Positions 47,194 through 56,968 of a DNA stretch of 64,000 bases are shown in pieces (the first letter of the stretch is position 1; each line of letters opens with the position of its first letter). This DNA is from Triticum aestivum. Lineage: Eukaryota; Streptophyta; Magnoliopsida; Poales; Poaceae. The DNA lies in the NCBI RefSeq assembly GCF_018294505.1, contig NC_057800.1, positions 175,719,642 through 175,783,641 of the forward strand, written 5' to 3'. Both the position numbers and the translations under genes were made by a program. The notes below the pieces were generated by a model. The model worked only from the letters and a program-made list of their open reading frames with translations. It was not told the DNA's origin and did not search any database.

Positions 47194-48091
47194 TGTCGGA
47201 TTTTGGGTTCCGGCAGACCCTTAAGGTTCGAACTCTGGGGTGCGCGCAGAGATCTCTCCCCTATCGATCTACGTCTGATCTCCTCATGTGATCTAAGCTA
47301 GAAACGATGAACAACACAAAGGACGCGAGATTTATACTGGTTCGGGCCACCGTTGTGGTGTAATACCCTACTCTAGTGTGTGGTGTGGTGGATTGCCTCA
47401 GGGGCTGATGATGAACAGTACAGGGGAAGAACAGCCTCACAAGAGGTGTTCTTGAGCTGGTGTGGAGTGTTCTACTTGGTCTGGGTCTCTCCCTCCATCG
47501 GCCTAGATGCCTCTACTCTATGGTGGCTAGCTCTATTTATAGAGGCCCTGGGCCTCTCCCCAAATAATGAGCGGGAAGGGCGCCAACAATTGGCCATTTT
47601 GAAGGGGAACATCTAGTACAAGTTATCCTGACCAAAGGTGGTCTTCGGCTGCCAAAAGCACTGGTGATGACGCCGTCTTGGGCTCCACGGTGACCTCCGT
47701 CCTGCCACTCTGCTGGTCTTGGTCTCGTTGCACCGGAATGGTAACCTTTGCCCGATGCCTTGGCCTGTGCTTGCTCTCTTTGCACCGAAGAGGAAACAAG
47801 GACACTGCGCAGGACGGCGCCCGCCTGGCGCCCGCCTGGTCTCGATCGTCATGGCTTGCGTCACGGGTTCCTCGCGAGGTACCCCTGCCTTGATCTCTCC
47901 GCCTCCTCGCGAGCCTGCCTGATGAGGCTGCCTTTGAGGAAGCTTCCTATCGTCCGCCCCGCGAGGCTTGGTCCCTCGCGAGGGTCTTGAGCTTGAGCTG
48001 ATGAAGATGGGCCGTGCTGGGCCCCCACTTGAGCCACGCCGCAGCCCGCAGGCAGGCAAGTCTGGGGACCCCCGTTCCCAGAACGCCGACA
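47194..48091 (-). repeat. 3' LTR of family-2 copy 2
   Basis: TGTCGG to CCGACA on the plus strand. TATA region (CTCTATTTATAGAGG) at 47531-47545 retained. Partner at 63050-63947, same length. Confidence 0.93.
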
Positions 48092-48331
48092 GTAGCCCCG
48101 GCCCTAAGGCGCGCCCGGGCTTGGCCTGGCAGGGAAGCGAAGGGGCAAGCGCGAAGCACCGCGGGCCCCAATAGCCTGCGGCCTTGGGCGCCGCGTGGTG
48201 TTTGATTGGACGTGGGCGTCTGCGCTTCCCACGACGCCTCAGCAACCACACAACTTGACAAGTCCCTGCATGCAGAGAAATGGGTCATGATTACCTGCGA
48301 TCGTGGTGCTCGACGGTTGGCCTTCTCCGGC

Positions 48332-48339
48332 TATAAGTA
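48332..48339 (+). promoter_or_regulatory. TATA box of the intact B3-like gene
   Basis: TATAAGTA in CTCCGGCTATAAGTACGGG, ~90 bases before the ATG at 48423. The leader is pyrimidine-rich (CCCTTCCTTCTTCTTCCTCG). The same box and spacing are kept in copy 1 (34706) although the two copies differ elsewhere. Confidence 0.6.
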
Positions 48340-48422
48340 CGGGACTGTGCGAGCTCCTTCAGTCTATCCCTTCCTGTTACTCCCTTCCTTCTTCTTCCTC
48401 GTCCTTGCTTCTCCTTACGCCA

Positions 48423-49241
48423 ATGGCACCAATCCGCCGGTTTTCTGCAGAAGAGAAGGGAAAGGCCCCCCAAGAGGGCCCTGATCCTCTCCCGCCGAAG
48501 AAACGGCTGGTCCTCAGCCGCCGAGACGAGGGTGCTTGGCATGAGGCGTCGAGGCCTTGGTACGAGCGACTGCCGCCTGGGTTTCCGCTGCCCTTGTACG
48601 CCCGCGTCGTGGGTCCTAGTGGAGAAGGCGTCGAGCGACACCGACGGTGCCGCCGCCGATGCCGGCGAGTCACAGTGGTGCGCGTCGTTCCTCCTGGAGT
48701 CCACGTTGAGGGCTCCTCTCGCGAGCTCGTGCTTCACGCCGCCATGCCTCCAAGCTCTTGGATCCGCCTTCCTCCCTCCTTCACCTTTGAGATTCCGCCG
48801 AGCGGGTCTCTGGAGCTCTGGCTGCAGCACACCGACTGCAGCACCCTTGCAACCGGAGCGAAGGTCGCGGTCGTTGCTCCGGGCAAGGTCTTCATGACCC
48901 GGGGCTGGGGTGAGATCGCCCGGGTCTGCCGGATGGAGGGTGCCCTCGTAATTCACCTCGAATACGACGGCGCCTCCCTGATGTTCTTCAAGGTATTCGA
49001 TGCTGAAGGACACCGGCTGGAGTGCTGCCCCAAGGAAAGCGGCAGGGGCAACAAACTGGCGAGGACCTGGCCTGCCCATCGGCCCTCCAGCAGCTCCTCA
49101 GGCAGCAGCGGGGGAGCTGGGGAATGCAGCGGCTCCCCCGAGCTTCTCGCGACTCCGGAAACGAGCGACGGCACCTACGAGCCTTCGAGCTCGCGCCGGG
49201 CTCGGAGTAGGGCAGCTGCATCAAGCCGCCGACGCCACTGA
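48423..49241 (+). CDS. Antisense B3-like DNA-binding domain gene, intact
   Basis: An uninterrupted 272-codon gene in antisense to the carrying retrotransposon, starting 332 bases from the inner edge of the 3' LTR. MAPIRRFSAEEKG opens a charged N-terminus, followed by PWYERLPPGFPLPLYARVV and an Arg-rich stretch (RHRRCRRRCRR) that could be a nuclear localisation or DNA-contact patch. Residues ~115-215 fit a plant B3 fold: WIRLPPSFTFEI, LELWLQHTDC, VAVVAPGKVFMTRGWGEIAR, ALVIHLEYD and LMFFKVFDAEGHRLECCP. The GW after the TR and the final F-KVFD strand are hallmark positions of REM-type B3 proteins. The C-terminus is Ser-rich with an Arg tail. By family knowledge a nuclear DNA-binding protein; target unknown. 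The nested copia lies 100 bases past the stop. Start chosen as first ATG after the TATA box; an upstream in-frame extension lacks ATG. B3 identity is by eye. Confidence 0.7.
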   Translation: MAPIRRFSAEEKGKAPQEGPDPLPPKKRLVLSRRDEGAWHEASRPWYERLPPGFPLPLYARVVGPSGEGVERHRRCRRRCRRVTVVRVVPPGVHVEGSSRELVLHAAMPPSSWIRLPPSFTFEIPPSGSLELWLQHTDCSTLATGAKVAVVAPGKVFMTRGWGEIARVCRMEGALVIHLEYDGASLMFFKVFDAEGHRLECCPKESGRGNKLARTWPAHRPSSSSSGSSGGAGECSGSPELLATPETSDGTYEPSSSRRARSRAAASSRRRH

Positions 49242-49341
49242 TCTGGATGGGGTTGGCGCCAGCGCCGGGGCAGCCCACTGTTGATGATGGCGTCCCTTGC
49301 GGAGGTGCGGGCATCTAGCGTTCCTTAGGATTAGTACCTTT

Positions 49342-51026
49342 TGAAAGCACAAGTGCTCCCCAGGTGGTTTTGGTAATTAATGTCAACATATCTCTTGTTG
49401 GACTAACACTTTTATCTAGTATGTTTCAGATAAGTTCAACAATGGAGTGGCATGGACTAAAGGATGTGGGAACTCCTTCAAGATGCTAAGGACAAAGGAT
49501 TGGCTAAAGCTTCAAGCTCAAGACTCTTCATTTTCTATTTTAGTGATCCAAGATCACATTGAGTCCATAGGAAAAGCCAATACTATTAAGGAGGGATGAG
49601 GTGTTGCTAAATGAGCCTCTTGCTTCATGTGTTTAGTGATATGCTCCAAAACCCTCAGCTACTTTCCCATATCCACACTTGACCTAAACCCAAAGCCAAA
49701 CTCGGATCTACCGATTCTTTCTATCCGGCGCCACCGAGTTTCACATGTCATATCCACTGCCAAACCCTAAGCAAATTGGTTCTACCGATAGGGATCTCGG
49801 TCTCACCGAGATGGGATTGTAATCTCTCTGTGTATGTCCATTACCAAAATCGGTCTCACCGAGTTTAGGCAACCGGTACTACCGAGATTACAATGCAAAC
49901 TCTCTGGTTAACTTATTACCAAAATCGGTCCAACCGAGTTTAGTAATCGGTCCCACCGAGTTTGCCTGACCAACTCTCTGGTAGCTAATTACCAAAATCG
50001 GTCTCACCGAGTTTGTGTAATCGGTCTCACCAAGATTACGTTATGCCCTAACCCTAACCATATCGGTCCTACCGAGTTGCATATCGGTCCCACCGAATAT
50101 CACTAACGGTCACTAGGTTTACTAAATCGGTCCGACCGAGTTTGTTGATTCGGTCCCACCGAGATTGGTAAATTGTGTGTAACGGTTAGATTTTGTGTGG
50201 AGGCTATATATACCCCTCCACCTCCTCTTCATTCGTGGAGAGAGCCATCAGAACACATCTACACTTCCAACTCACATGTTCTGAGAGAGAACCACCTACC
50301 CTTGTGTTGAGCTCAAGATATTCCATTCCTACCATATGAATCTTGATCTCTAGCCTTCCCCAAGTTGCTTTCCACTCAAATCTTCTTTCCACCAGATCCA
50401 AATCCTATGAGAAAGAGTTGAGTGTTGGGGAGACTATCATTTGAAGCACAAGAGCAAGGAGTTCATCATCAACACACCATTTGTTACTTCTTGGAGAGTG
50501 GTGTCTCCTAGATTGGTTAGGTGTCACTTGGGAGCCTCCAACAAGATTGTGGAGTTGAACCAAGGAGTTTGTAAGGGCAAGGAGATCGCCTACTTCGTGA
50601 AGATCTACCGCTAGTGAAGCAAGTCCTTCGTGGGCGACGGCCATGGTGGGATAGACAAGGTTGCTTCTTCGTGGACCCTTCGTGGGTGGAGCCCTCCGTG
50701 GACTCGCGCAACCGTTACCCTTCGTGGGTTGAAGTCTCCATCAACGTGGATGTAGGATAGCACCGCCTATCCGAACCACGCCAAAAACATCCGTGTCTCC
50801 AATTGCGTTTGAATTCTCCAAACCCTTCCCTTTACATTCTTGCAAGTTGCATGCTTTACTTTCCGCTGCTCATATACTCTTTGCATGCTTGCTTGATATG
50901 TATTGTGATCATTAAACTTGTACCTAAACTCCACTTAAACCGAAAAAGTTTAAAAACTGCAACTTTTGGCACTTAGTGTCTAATCACCCCTCCCCCCCTC
51001 TAGACACCTCTTCTCAAGATCCTACA
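49342..51026 (+). repeat. 5' LTR of the young copia element
   Basis: TGAAAGCACAAGTGCTCCCC to GATCCTACA. It contains about a dozen imperfect palindromic CGGTCTCACCGAG-type units (about 49705-50175). The TATA box TATATATA follows at 50214-50221. Confidence 0.93.
49705..50175 (+). repeat. Array of ACCGAG/CTCGGT palindromic units in U3
   Basis: Roughly 12 units of the form (T/C)CGGT-N3-4-ACCGA(G), spaced 20-45 bases, ending ~40 bases upstream of the TATA box. Each unit is a small inverted repeat. The array is repeated in the 3' LTR (about 57330-57800), and four related units lie outside the LTRs at 55915-55995. Confidence 0.7.
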
Positions 51027-51081
51027 AGTGGTATCAAAGCTTTGGTCTCCATTGCATTGGTTTAAACACCTTTGGAGGAAG

Positions 51082-52986
51082 ATGGATGTGTCTACTTTAG
51101 GGAGTCTTAGACATAGAGTGCCCATTCTTGATGGAGAGTATTTTCATGAGTGGAAAAATGAAATGCTTGAGATTTTCAATGAATATCACTTGAACAAGTA
51201 CATTGCTAGTCCTTGTGCACCTCATATTGATCCTTTGCACCCTACCCTAGATGAAGATATTGACATGATTCACAATCTTAGAACTGTTGAGCTCATCATT
51301 AGAGGATTGCCCAAAAATTTGATTGCTAGTTTGCCTACTCTTAAGTGTGCCTATGCTATATGGAAATTTCTTGAGGAACGATTTCCTGATTATTCCTTGA
51401 AAAATTTAGACGAAATTCTCCATAAATCTATTGCCTTGAGTAAGATGAACTCTAGTGATCCTAGTTTTGGTGATTGTCTATTTGAGCTTACCAATCTCAT
51501 GCATGCTAAAGGAAATGTTGGAATCATTAGTGATATCATATTCGAAGCTATAAGAATTCATAAAGGTAACCACTTTGATGATCATGTACCTCATGAATTA
51601 CCCTCTCTAGGATTTGATCAATCACAAGATGATGTTGAACATGGATATTATGATGAAGATGATGATAGTGACTATGATCTTGATGATGCAATGAGACATT
51701 TTGGCCTTATGGCAAATCTTCGCGGCTACATGGCTGGAGGAAAGGAGTGGGTCCTTGATAGTGGATGTACTGATCATATGACCGGAGACGAAGATATGTT
51801 CAATGAGCTTGCTAAAAATGACGGCCCTCGGAAATATGTCACCTTTGGTGATAATTCAAAGGGTAAGGTGGTTGGCCTTGGTAAGGTGGCCATCTCACAC
51901 GATAGCTCCATACAAAATGTCATGCTCGTTGAATCCCTTGGATACAATTTACTTTCAGTTTCTAGACTTGCGGATTTTGGTTTCAATGTCTTATTCACTG
52001 AAGTAGATTGCCAAGTGTTTCGTAGAGACAATCATAAAATGGTCTTTACCGGTATACGTAGAGGTGATCTTTACATTGTCGATTTCTCTAAAAAGGCACA
52101 ACCTAAAACTTGCTTTATTGCAAAATCCTCAAAAGGTTGGTTGTGGCATAGACGACTAGGTCACATTGGCATGAGAAACCTTGACAAGCTTATTAAAGGA
52201 AATCATATCCTTGGAGTTAACGATGTCATATTTGATAAGGATAGACTTTGCTGTGCTTGTCAAGCAGGTAAACAGGTTGGAGGAAGGCATCCCGTGAAGA
52301 ACATCATGACCACAAGGAGGCCACTCGAGCTACTTCATATGGATCTTTTTGGTCCCAACGCCTACAAGAGTCTCGGTGGAAATTCTTTTGGTCTAGTTAT
52401 AGTTGATGATTTTTCAAGATTTACGTGGGTGTTCTTTCTTGATGATAAATCGCAGGTCCAAAAGATCTTCAAAAACTTCGCTAGGAAGGCCCAAAATCAA
52501 TTTGAAGTGAAGATCAAGAAGGTTCGCAGCGACAACGGAACGGAGTTCAAGAATGCAAATGTGGACACCTTTCTTGACGAAGAAGGGATTTCACACGAGT
52601 TCTCGGCAACGTACACACCTCAACAAAATGGAGTTGTTGAGAGGAAGAACCGGACGCTCATCGAAATGGCGAGAACGATGCTTGATGAGTACAAGACGCC
52701 AAAGCACTTTTGGGCGGAAGCGGTTGAGACAGCTTGTCATGCAACAAATCACTTGTATCTTCACAAGCTACTCGGCAAGACGGCATACGAGCTCCTCACC
52801 GGTAACAAACCCCAAGTTGGATACTTTCGAGTATTCAGCTCAAAGTGTTACATTCTTGACAAGCATCGTCGTTCTAAATTTGCTCCTAAGTCTCATGAAG
52901 GTTTTCACTTGGTTATGGCTCAAACTCTCACACTTACCGTGTCTACAACAATTTCACCCAAAAGGTTGAAGAGACGGTGGATGTGA
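51082..52986 (+). pseudogene. Copia gag-protease-integrase, gag lacks zinc knuckle
   Basis: ATG 51082 (MDVSTLGSLRHRVPILDGEY). The UBN2-type gag core (YFHEWKNEMLEIF, AIWKFLEERFPDYSLKN) runs to ~51560, then passes through an acidic stretch (DEDDDSDYDLDDAM) straight into the protease motif WVLDSGCTDHMTG (51748-51786). No CX2CX4HX4C zinc knuckle is present, so an internal deletion is inferred. Pre-integrase HHCC (HRRLGHIG...CCACQAGK) is at 52144-52270. Integrase catalytic residues are D (52342), D (52531) and E (52639), with the last two 35 residues apart. A 1-base loss near 52905-52912 (GFHLV where GFLLGYG is expected) shifts the frame, and the ORF ends at 52986. RT continues in the other frame from 52977. 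Confidence 0.85.
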
Positions 52987-55022
52987 AGTTTGATGAATCT
53001 AACAGCTCGCAAGTAGAGCAATTGCCAATTGATGTAGGAGACAAAGACCCTTCAGAAGCAATTCAAGACTTGTCCATTGGCAAGATTCGTCCAATGGAAA
53101 TGAAGGAGAAGACCTCGTTCGTCCAAGTGGAAGCTTCTACATCACGTCAAGGTGAACCAAGAGTTGATACGGAAGCATCCACAAGTGGGACACGTCAAGA
53201 TGAAGAAAACGAGGAAGTACACCAAGATGAACATCAACAACCTCCTTCTCCACCACGACAAGAGAACAACAACGTCAACAATGAAGAAGGCCAAGAAGAA
53301 GAAGAACAAGATGAAGAGGATGTTCCACCCCGACCCAAGCAAAAGCTTACACGAGTTCGAGCAAGAATTGCCAAAGATCATCCCGTCGAGCAAATCTACA
53401 ATGATATCCAAACCGGGAGAATCACTCGCTCTAAAACTCGTTTAGCTAACTTTTGTGAACATTACTCATTCATTTCCAAAATTGAACCTATGAAGGTTGA
53501 AGAGGCATTGAAGGATCCGGATTGGATAAACGCTATGCATGAAGAGCTACACAACTTCGAGAGAAATCAAGTGTGGACATTGGTCGAGAAGCCCGACAAC
53601 AATCACAACATCATTGATACCAAATGGGTGTTTCGCAACAAGCAAGATGAAGATGGACAAGTGGTTCGCAACAAAGCACGTCTCGTCGCCCAAGGTTATA
53701 CACAAGTTGAAGATATGGACTATGGTGAGACATATGCTCCCGTTGCTAGACTTGAGTCCATTCGCATCTTACTTGCCTATGCTAATCACCATGATATCAC
53801 CTTATACCAAATGGACATTAAAAGTGCTTTTCTAAATGGCAAGATTGAGGAGGAAGTTTATGTTAAGCAACCTCCCGGCTTTGTTAATCCTAAGAAACCT
53901 AATCATGTTTACAAACTTCACAAAGCCCTTAATGGTCTTAAACAAGCTCCTAGAGCATGGTATAAATGCTTGACCAAGTTTCTTACTAAAAAAGGCTTTG
54001 AAATTGGTAAAATTGATTCTACTCTTTTTACTAAAAGGGTTGATGGAGAACTATTTGTGTGCCAAATTTATGTTGATGATATCATATTTGGTTCAACTAA
54101 CCCTCATTTTAGTGAAAAGTTTGGAAAGCTAATGTCGGAGAAGTTTGAGATGTCTATGATGAGTGAACTCAAATTCTTTCTCGGTTTGCAAATCAAGCAA
54201 ACTAAGGAAGGTACATTTGTCTCTCAAACGAAGTACACCAAAGACTTATTCAAGAAGTTCAATATGCAAGAATGCAAAGGTATGCCTACACCCATGCCTA
54301 CTAGTGGACATCTTGATTTGACCAAAGATGGTGAACCGGTTGATCAAAAGGTTTATCGCTCTATGATCGGTTCATTGTTATATCTATGTGCCTCACGTCC
54401 CGATATTATGCTAAGTGTGTGCATGTGTGCACGATATCAAGCTGCTCCTAAAGAATGTCATCTTAAGGCTGTGAAAAGGATAGTGAGATACTTAATTCAT
54501 ACACCAAATTTTGGCATTTGGTATCCTAAGAGGTCCTCTTTTGATATTGTTGGCTATTCCGACTCGTATTATGCCGGAGACAAGGTTGATAGAAAGTCCA
54601 CTTCGGGTACATGTCAATTCCTTGGTAGATCTCTTGTGTCTTGGTCTTCCAAGAAACAAAACTCGGTATCCTTATCCACCGCCGAAGCGGAATACATTGC
54701 CGCTAGTTCATGTTGTGCTCAATTACTTTGGATGACCCAAACTCTTAAAGATTATGGGATATATGTGAAACATGTTCCATTACTATGTGACAATGGAAGT
54801 GCTATTAAGATTGCTCACAATCTCGTGCAACACTCTCGAACTAAGCATATTGAAGTTCGTCACCATTTCATTCGAGATCATGTTGCCAAAGGGGACATTA
54901 ACCTTAAGCATGTTCGCACCGATAAGCAATTGGCGGATATATTCACTAAACCACTTGATGAGAAAGTGTTTTGCAGGTTAAGAGGTGAATTGAACATCAT
55001 TGATGCTTCAAACTTGGAGTAG
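52977..55022 (+). CDS. Copia reverse transcriptase and RNase H
   Basis: A 681-codon open frame that is the C-terminal part of the polyprotein, in frame with the original gag-pol before the 1-base loss upstream. It begins with an acidic linker (about 170 residues, EEGQEEEEQDEEDVPP), followed by RVT_2: [55 protein letters not shown] with intact catalytic YVDD at 54069-54080, and FLGLQIKQTKEGTFVSQTKY. RNase H shows YSDSYYAGDKVD (commonly SDADYAGD), KSTSGTCQFLG and TAEAEYIAASS. It ends [13 protein letters not shown]...NLE. The usual catalytic residues of RT are present; RNase H keeps its first Asp but has A-to-S and D-to-Y changes beside it. It has no start of its own and would be made only as part of the polyprotein. 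Confidence 0.85.
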   Translation: MDVKFDESNSSQVEQLPIDVGDKDPSEAIQDLSIGKIRPMEMKEKTSFVQVEASTSRQGEPRVDTEASTSGTRQDEENEEVHQDEHQQPPSPPRQENNNVNNEEGQEEEEQDEEDVPPRPKQKLTRVRARIAKDHPVEQIYNDIQTGRITRSKTRLANFCEHYSFISKIEPMKVEEALKDPDWINAMHEELHNFERNQVWTLVEKPDNNHNIIDTKWVFRNKQDEDGQVVRNKARLVAQGYTQVEDMDYGETYAPVARLESIRILLAYANHHDITLYQMDIKSAFLNGKIEEEVYVKQPPGFVNPKKPNHVYKLHKALNGLKQAPRAWYKCLTKFLTKKGFEIGKIDSTLFTKRVDGELFVCQIYVDDIIFGSTNPHFSEKFGKLMSEKFEMSMMSELKFFLGLQIKQTKEGTFVSQTKYTKDLFKKFNMQECKGMPTPMPTSGHLDLTKDGEPVDQKVYRSMIGSLLYLCASRPDIMLSVCMCARYQAAPKECHLKAVKRIVRYLIHTPNFGIWYPKRSSFDIVGYSDSYYAGDKVDRKSTSGTCQFLGRSLVSWSSKKQNSVSLSTAEAEYIAASSCCAQLLWMTQTLKDYGIYVKHVPLLCDNGSAIKIAHNLVQHSRTKHIEVRHHFIRDHVAKGDINLKHVRTDKQLADIFTKPLDEKVFCRLRGELNIIDASNLE

Positions 55023-56954
55023 GAACTCCACTTGATACATGCGAGGCATGAGCCTATGACTAATCCTTGATATTTCTCTTATGATGCTATTCATATGTCT
55101 TGGATATATTTGCACCTTGCATGTTATCTAACCCATGTAGGTACTTGGTTGAATCTAAATCTATGAGATTGCAACTCACTCATATCTTGAGCAATCTCTA
55201 CATCACCAAGTCTTTACACAATGGTGGTTGAAGACAAGGAAGCACGAAGCTATTCAAATATATCCTTTGACAAATTCTATGTTAAATCCTATAATTGTCA
55301 TTTTGGAAACACAAGTCCTCTTCCTTGCAAGACTAACCCATGTAGGTAGATGAACTCAAACTCCAAGTGGTACTTCCAACTCTTGATGATCTACATCAAC
55401 CTTGAGCAACCCACACAAGTTCAACTACATGAGCAAGATCCACACCACCACCCAAGGTATGTTATTCCATCTTAGAGAAGCTTTACTCCAAGTCATGAGT
55501 CAAAGCAACTCAACAAGATGTGAATACATCAAGATGCTTAAACGAAAAATGGTAACCCCATTTTGAGCTTAAACGATGAGTATGACCTATGATCAAGTGC
55601 TCTCACTTGACTCCTAAGTCAATATACTCTAACATAGGTGACTATGTCACCGCCCAACTCTAGATGAAGCTCTCTTGTGTTCTTTTCTGTGTTACTGCAT
55701 TTGTCCCTTGCACATTTGTCTTCCCTTTTTTGAAAAAAAAGGGAAGAAAAAAACTTCATCTAGATCTTTCAGTTTCTTGTCTTTTCTTTTTGTTTTTGTT
55801 CTGCATTTTCTGCATCCAATTCATTGCAAATCTTTTAGATAATTCATTGCAAATCTTTGTGAGATCTTACTTGTCTAGTGAGCTGAGGTGACAAGTGTTT
55901 TTCTATGTGATGAACTCGGTTTCACCGACTTAGTTTTCAGTTCAACCGAATCCTTTTGGTACCACCGAAACATGCCACTCGGTGCCACCGATTTCACAAC
56001 AGGAAAAACAGCTTGCCACTTATTCTATATTTCTTCTGATCCAGCTCCACTCAATGAATCTTGTCCTCTACAAGCATCACAGTTTTATCCATTGCTTTGT
56101 GCTGAGTCTCAAGGACCAAACCCATTCGACAGATTCCAGAAAGCCCTTCTTGGAAATTGATGTCAAAGGGGGAGAGAGAGATCACATCAAAGATTATCAC
56201 CTACAAGGGAGAGAGTATTAAGGGGGAGAAAAAGATCTCCAGGGGGAGAGAATACTCAAGGATCCCAGATACTTGATGTTCAAGAGGAGAGATGCCACAT
56301 GTCTTTTTGGGGGAAAGACATGTTCATATGTGCTTATTTGCATTAAGCTCTATCCATTTGTATCTTTTAGCTCTGATTTTCTGTTCCCTATCTTCTCCCA
56401 ATATCCCATACCAGATTCAGGGGGAGCAAGACATCTAAGGGAAAGAAATCATTCAAATTCATTGCATATCTTTACTCTTGGGGACATGTCTAATCCAATG
56501 TGGTACCTTGTACTCACTCTCTACATGTCATCCCAGTCTTGGTATTCTTGTGGTTTCTTTTGTTTGCTCTGGCTAGTGGATGCACCTGTGTTATCTAACC
56601 TTGTTTGTGCAGGTTTATTTCATCCTAAGCCAACTCAAGACTACAAGGTAAGTATATGCATCAGAATCATGAGTATGAGGAATTCTTGCTTATGTACATA
56701 CTGTTTGCAAGAAGGACTCATGAGCATGAAGGTATTTTCCTTAATAATCTTTTGCTCTGATGCATATGGCCAAGATACATGTAACACATTGCCTACTCTG
56801 TCATGGTTATGCTCTCACATGCTTCTATATTTCATATTCACATGATTGCATACATGTAGGGGGAGCCTATGGTTGTTACATGTCCTTCCAAAGCTTTACT
56901 TGCTATTCTTTATATCTTTATCTAAAGCTTTGATGTATGTTGCCATCAATTACC
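55023..56954 (+). other. Non-coding 3' interior of the young copia element
   Basis: 1.9 kb with no shared or convincing ORF. It contains four CGGT...ACCGA units (55915-55995) and several purine tracts like the real PPT (AAAGGGGGAGAGAG at ~56165, AAGGGGGAGAAAAAG at ~56219, CAGGGGGAGAG at ~56240, CAGGGGGAGCAAG at ~56418, TAGGGGGAGCC at ~56857). Confidence 0.7.
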
Positions 56955-56968
56955 AAAAAGGGGGAGAT

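Noticed and set aside
49705..50175. CRISPR-like regularly spaced repeats
   Set aside because: Units are short, degenerate and palindromic, lie in an LTR of a plant retrotransposon, and have no cas genes nearby.
56273..56845. 190-codon ORF after copia pol as an env-like gene
   Set aside because: No conserved motif, overlaps purine-tract repeats, and is Cys/Ser/Leu-rich random-looking sequence; no accessory gene can be supported in this element.
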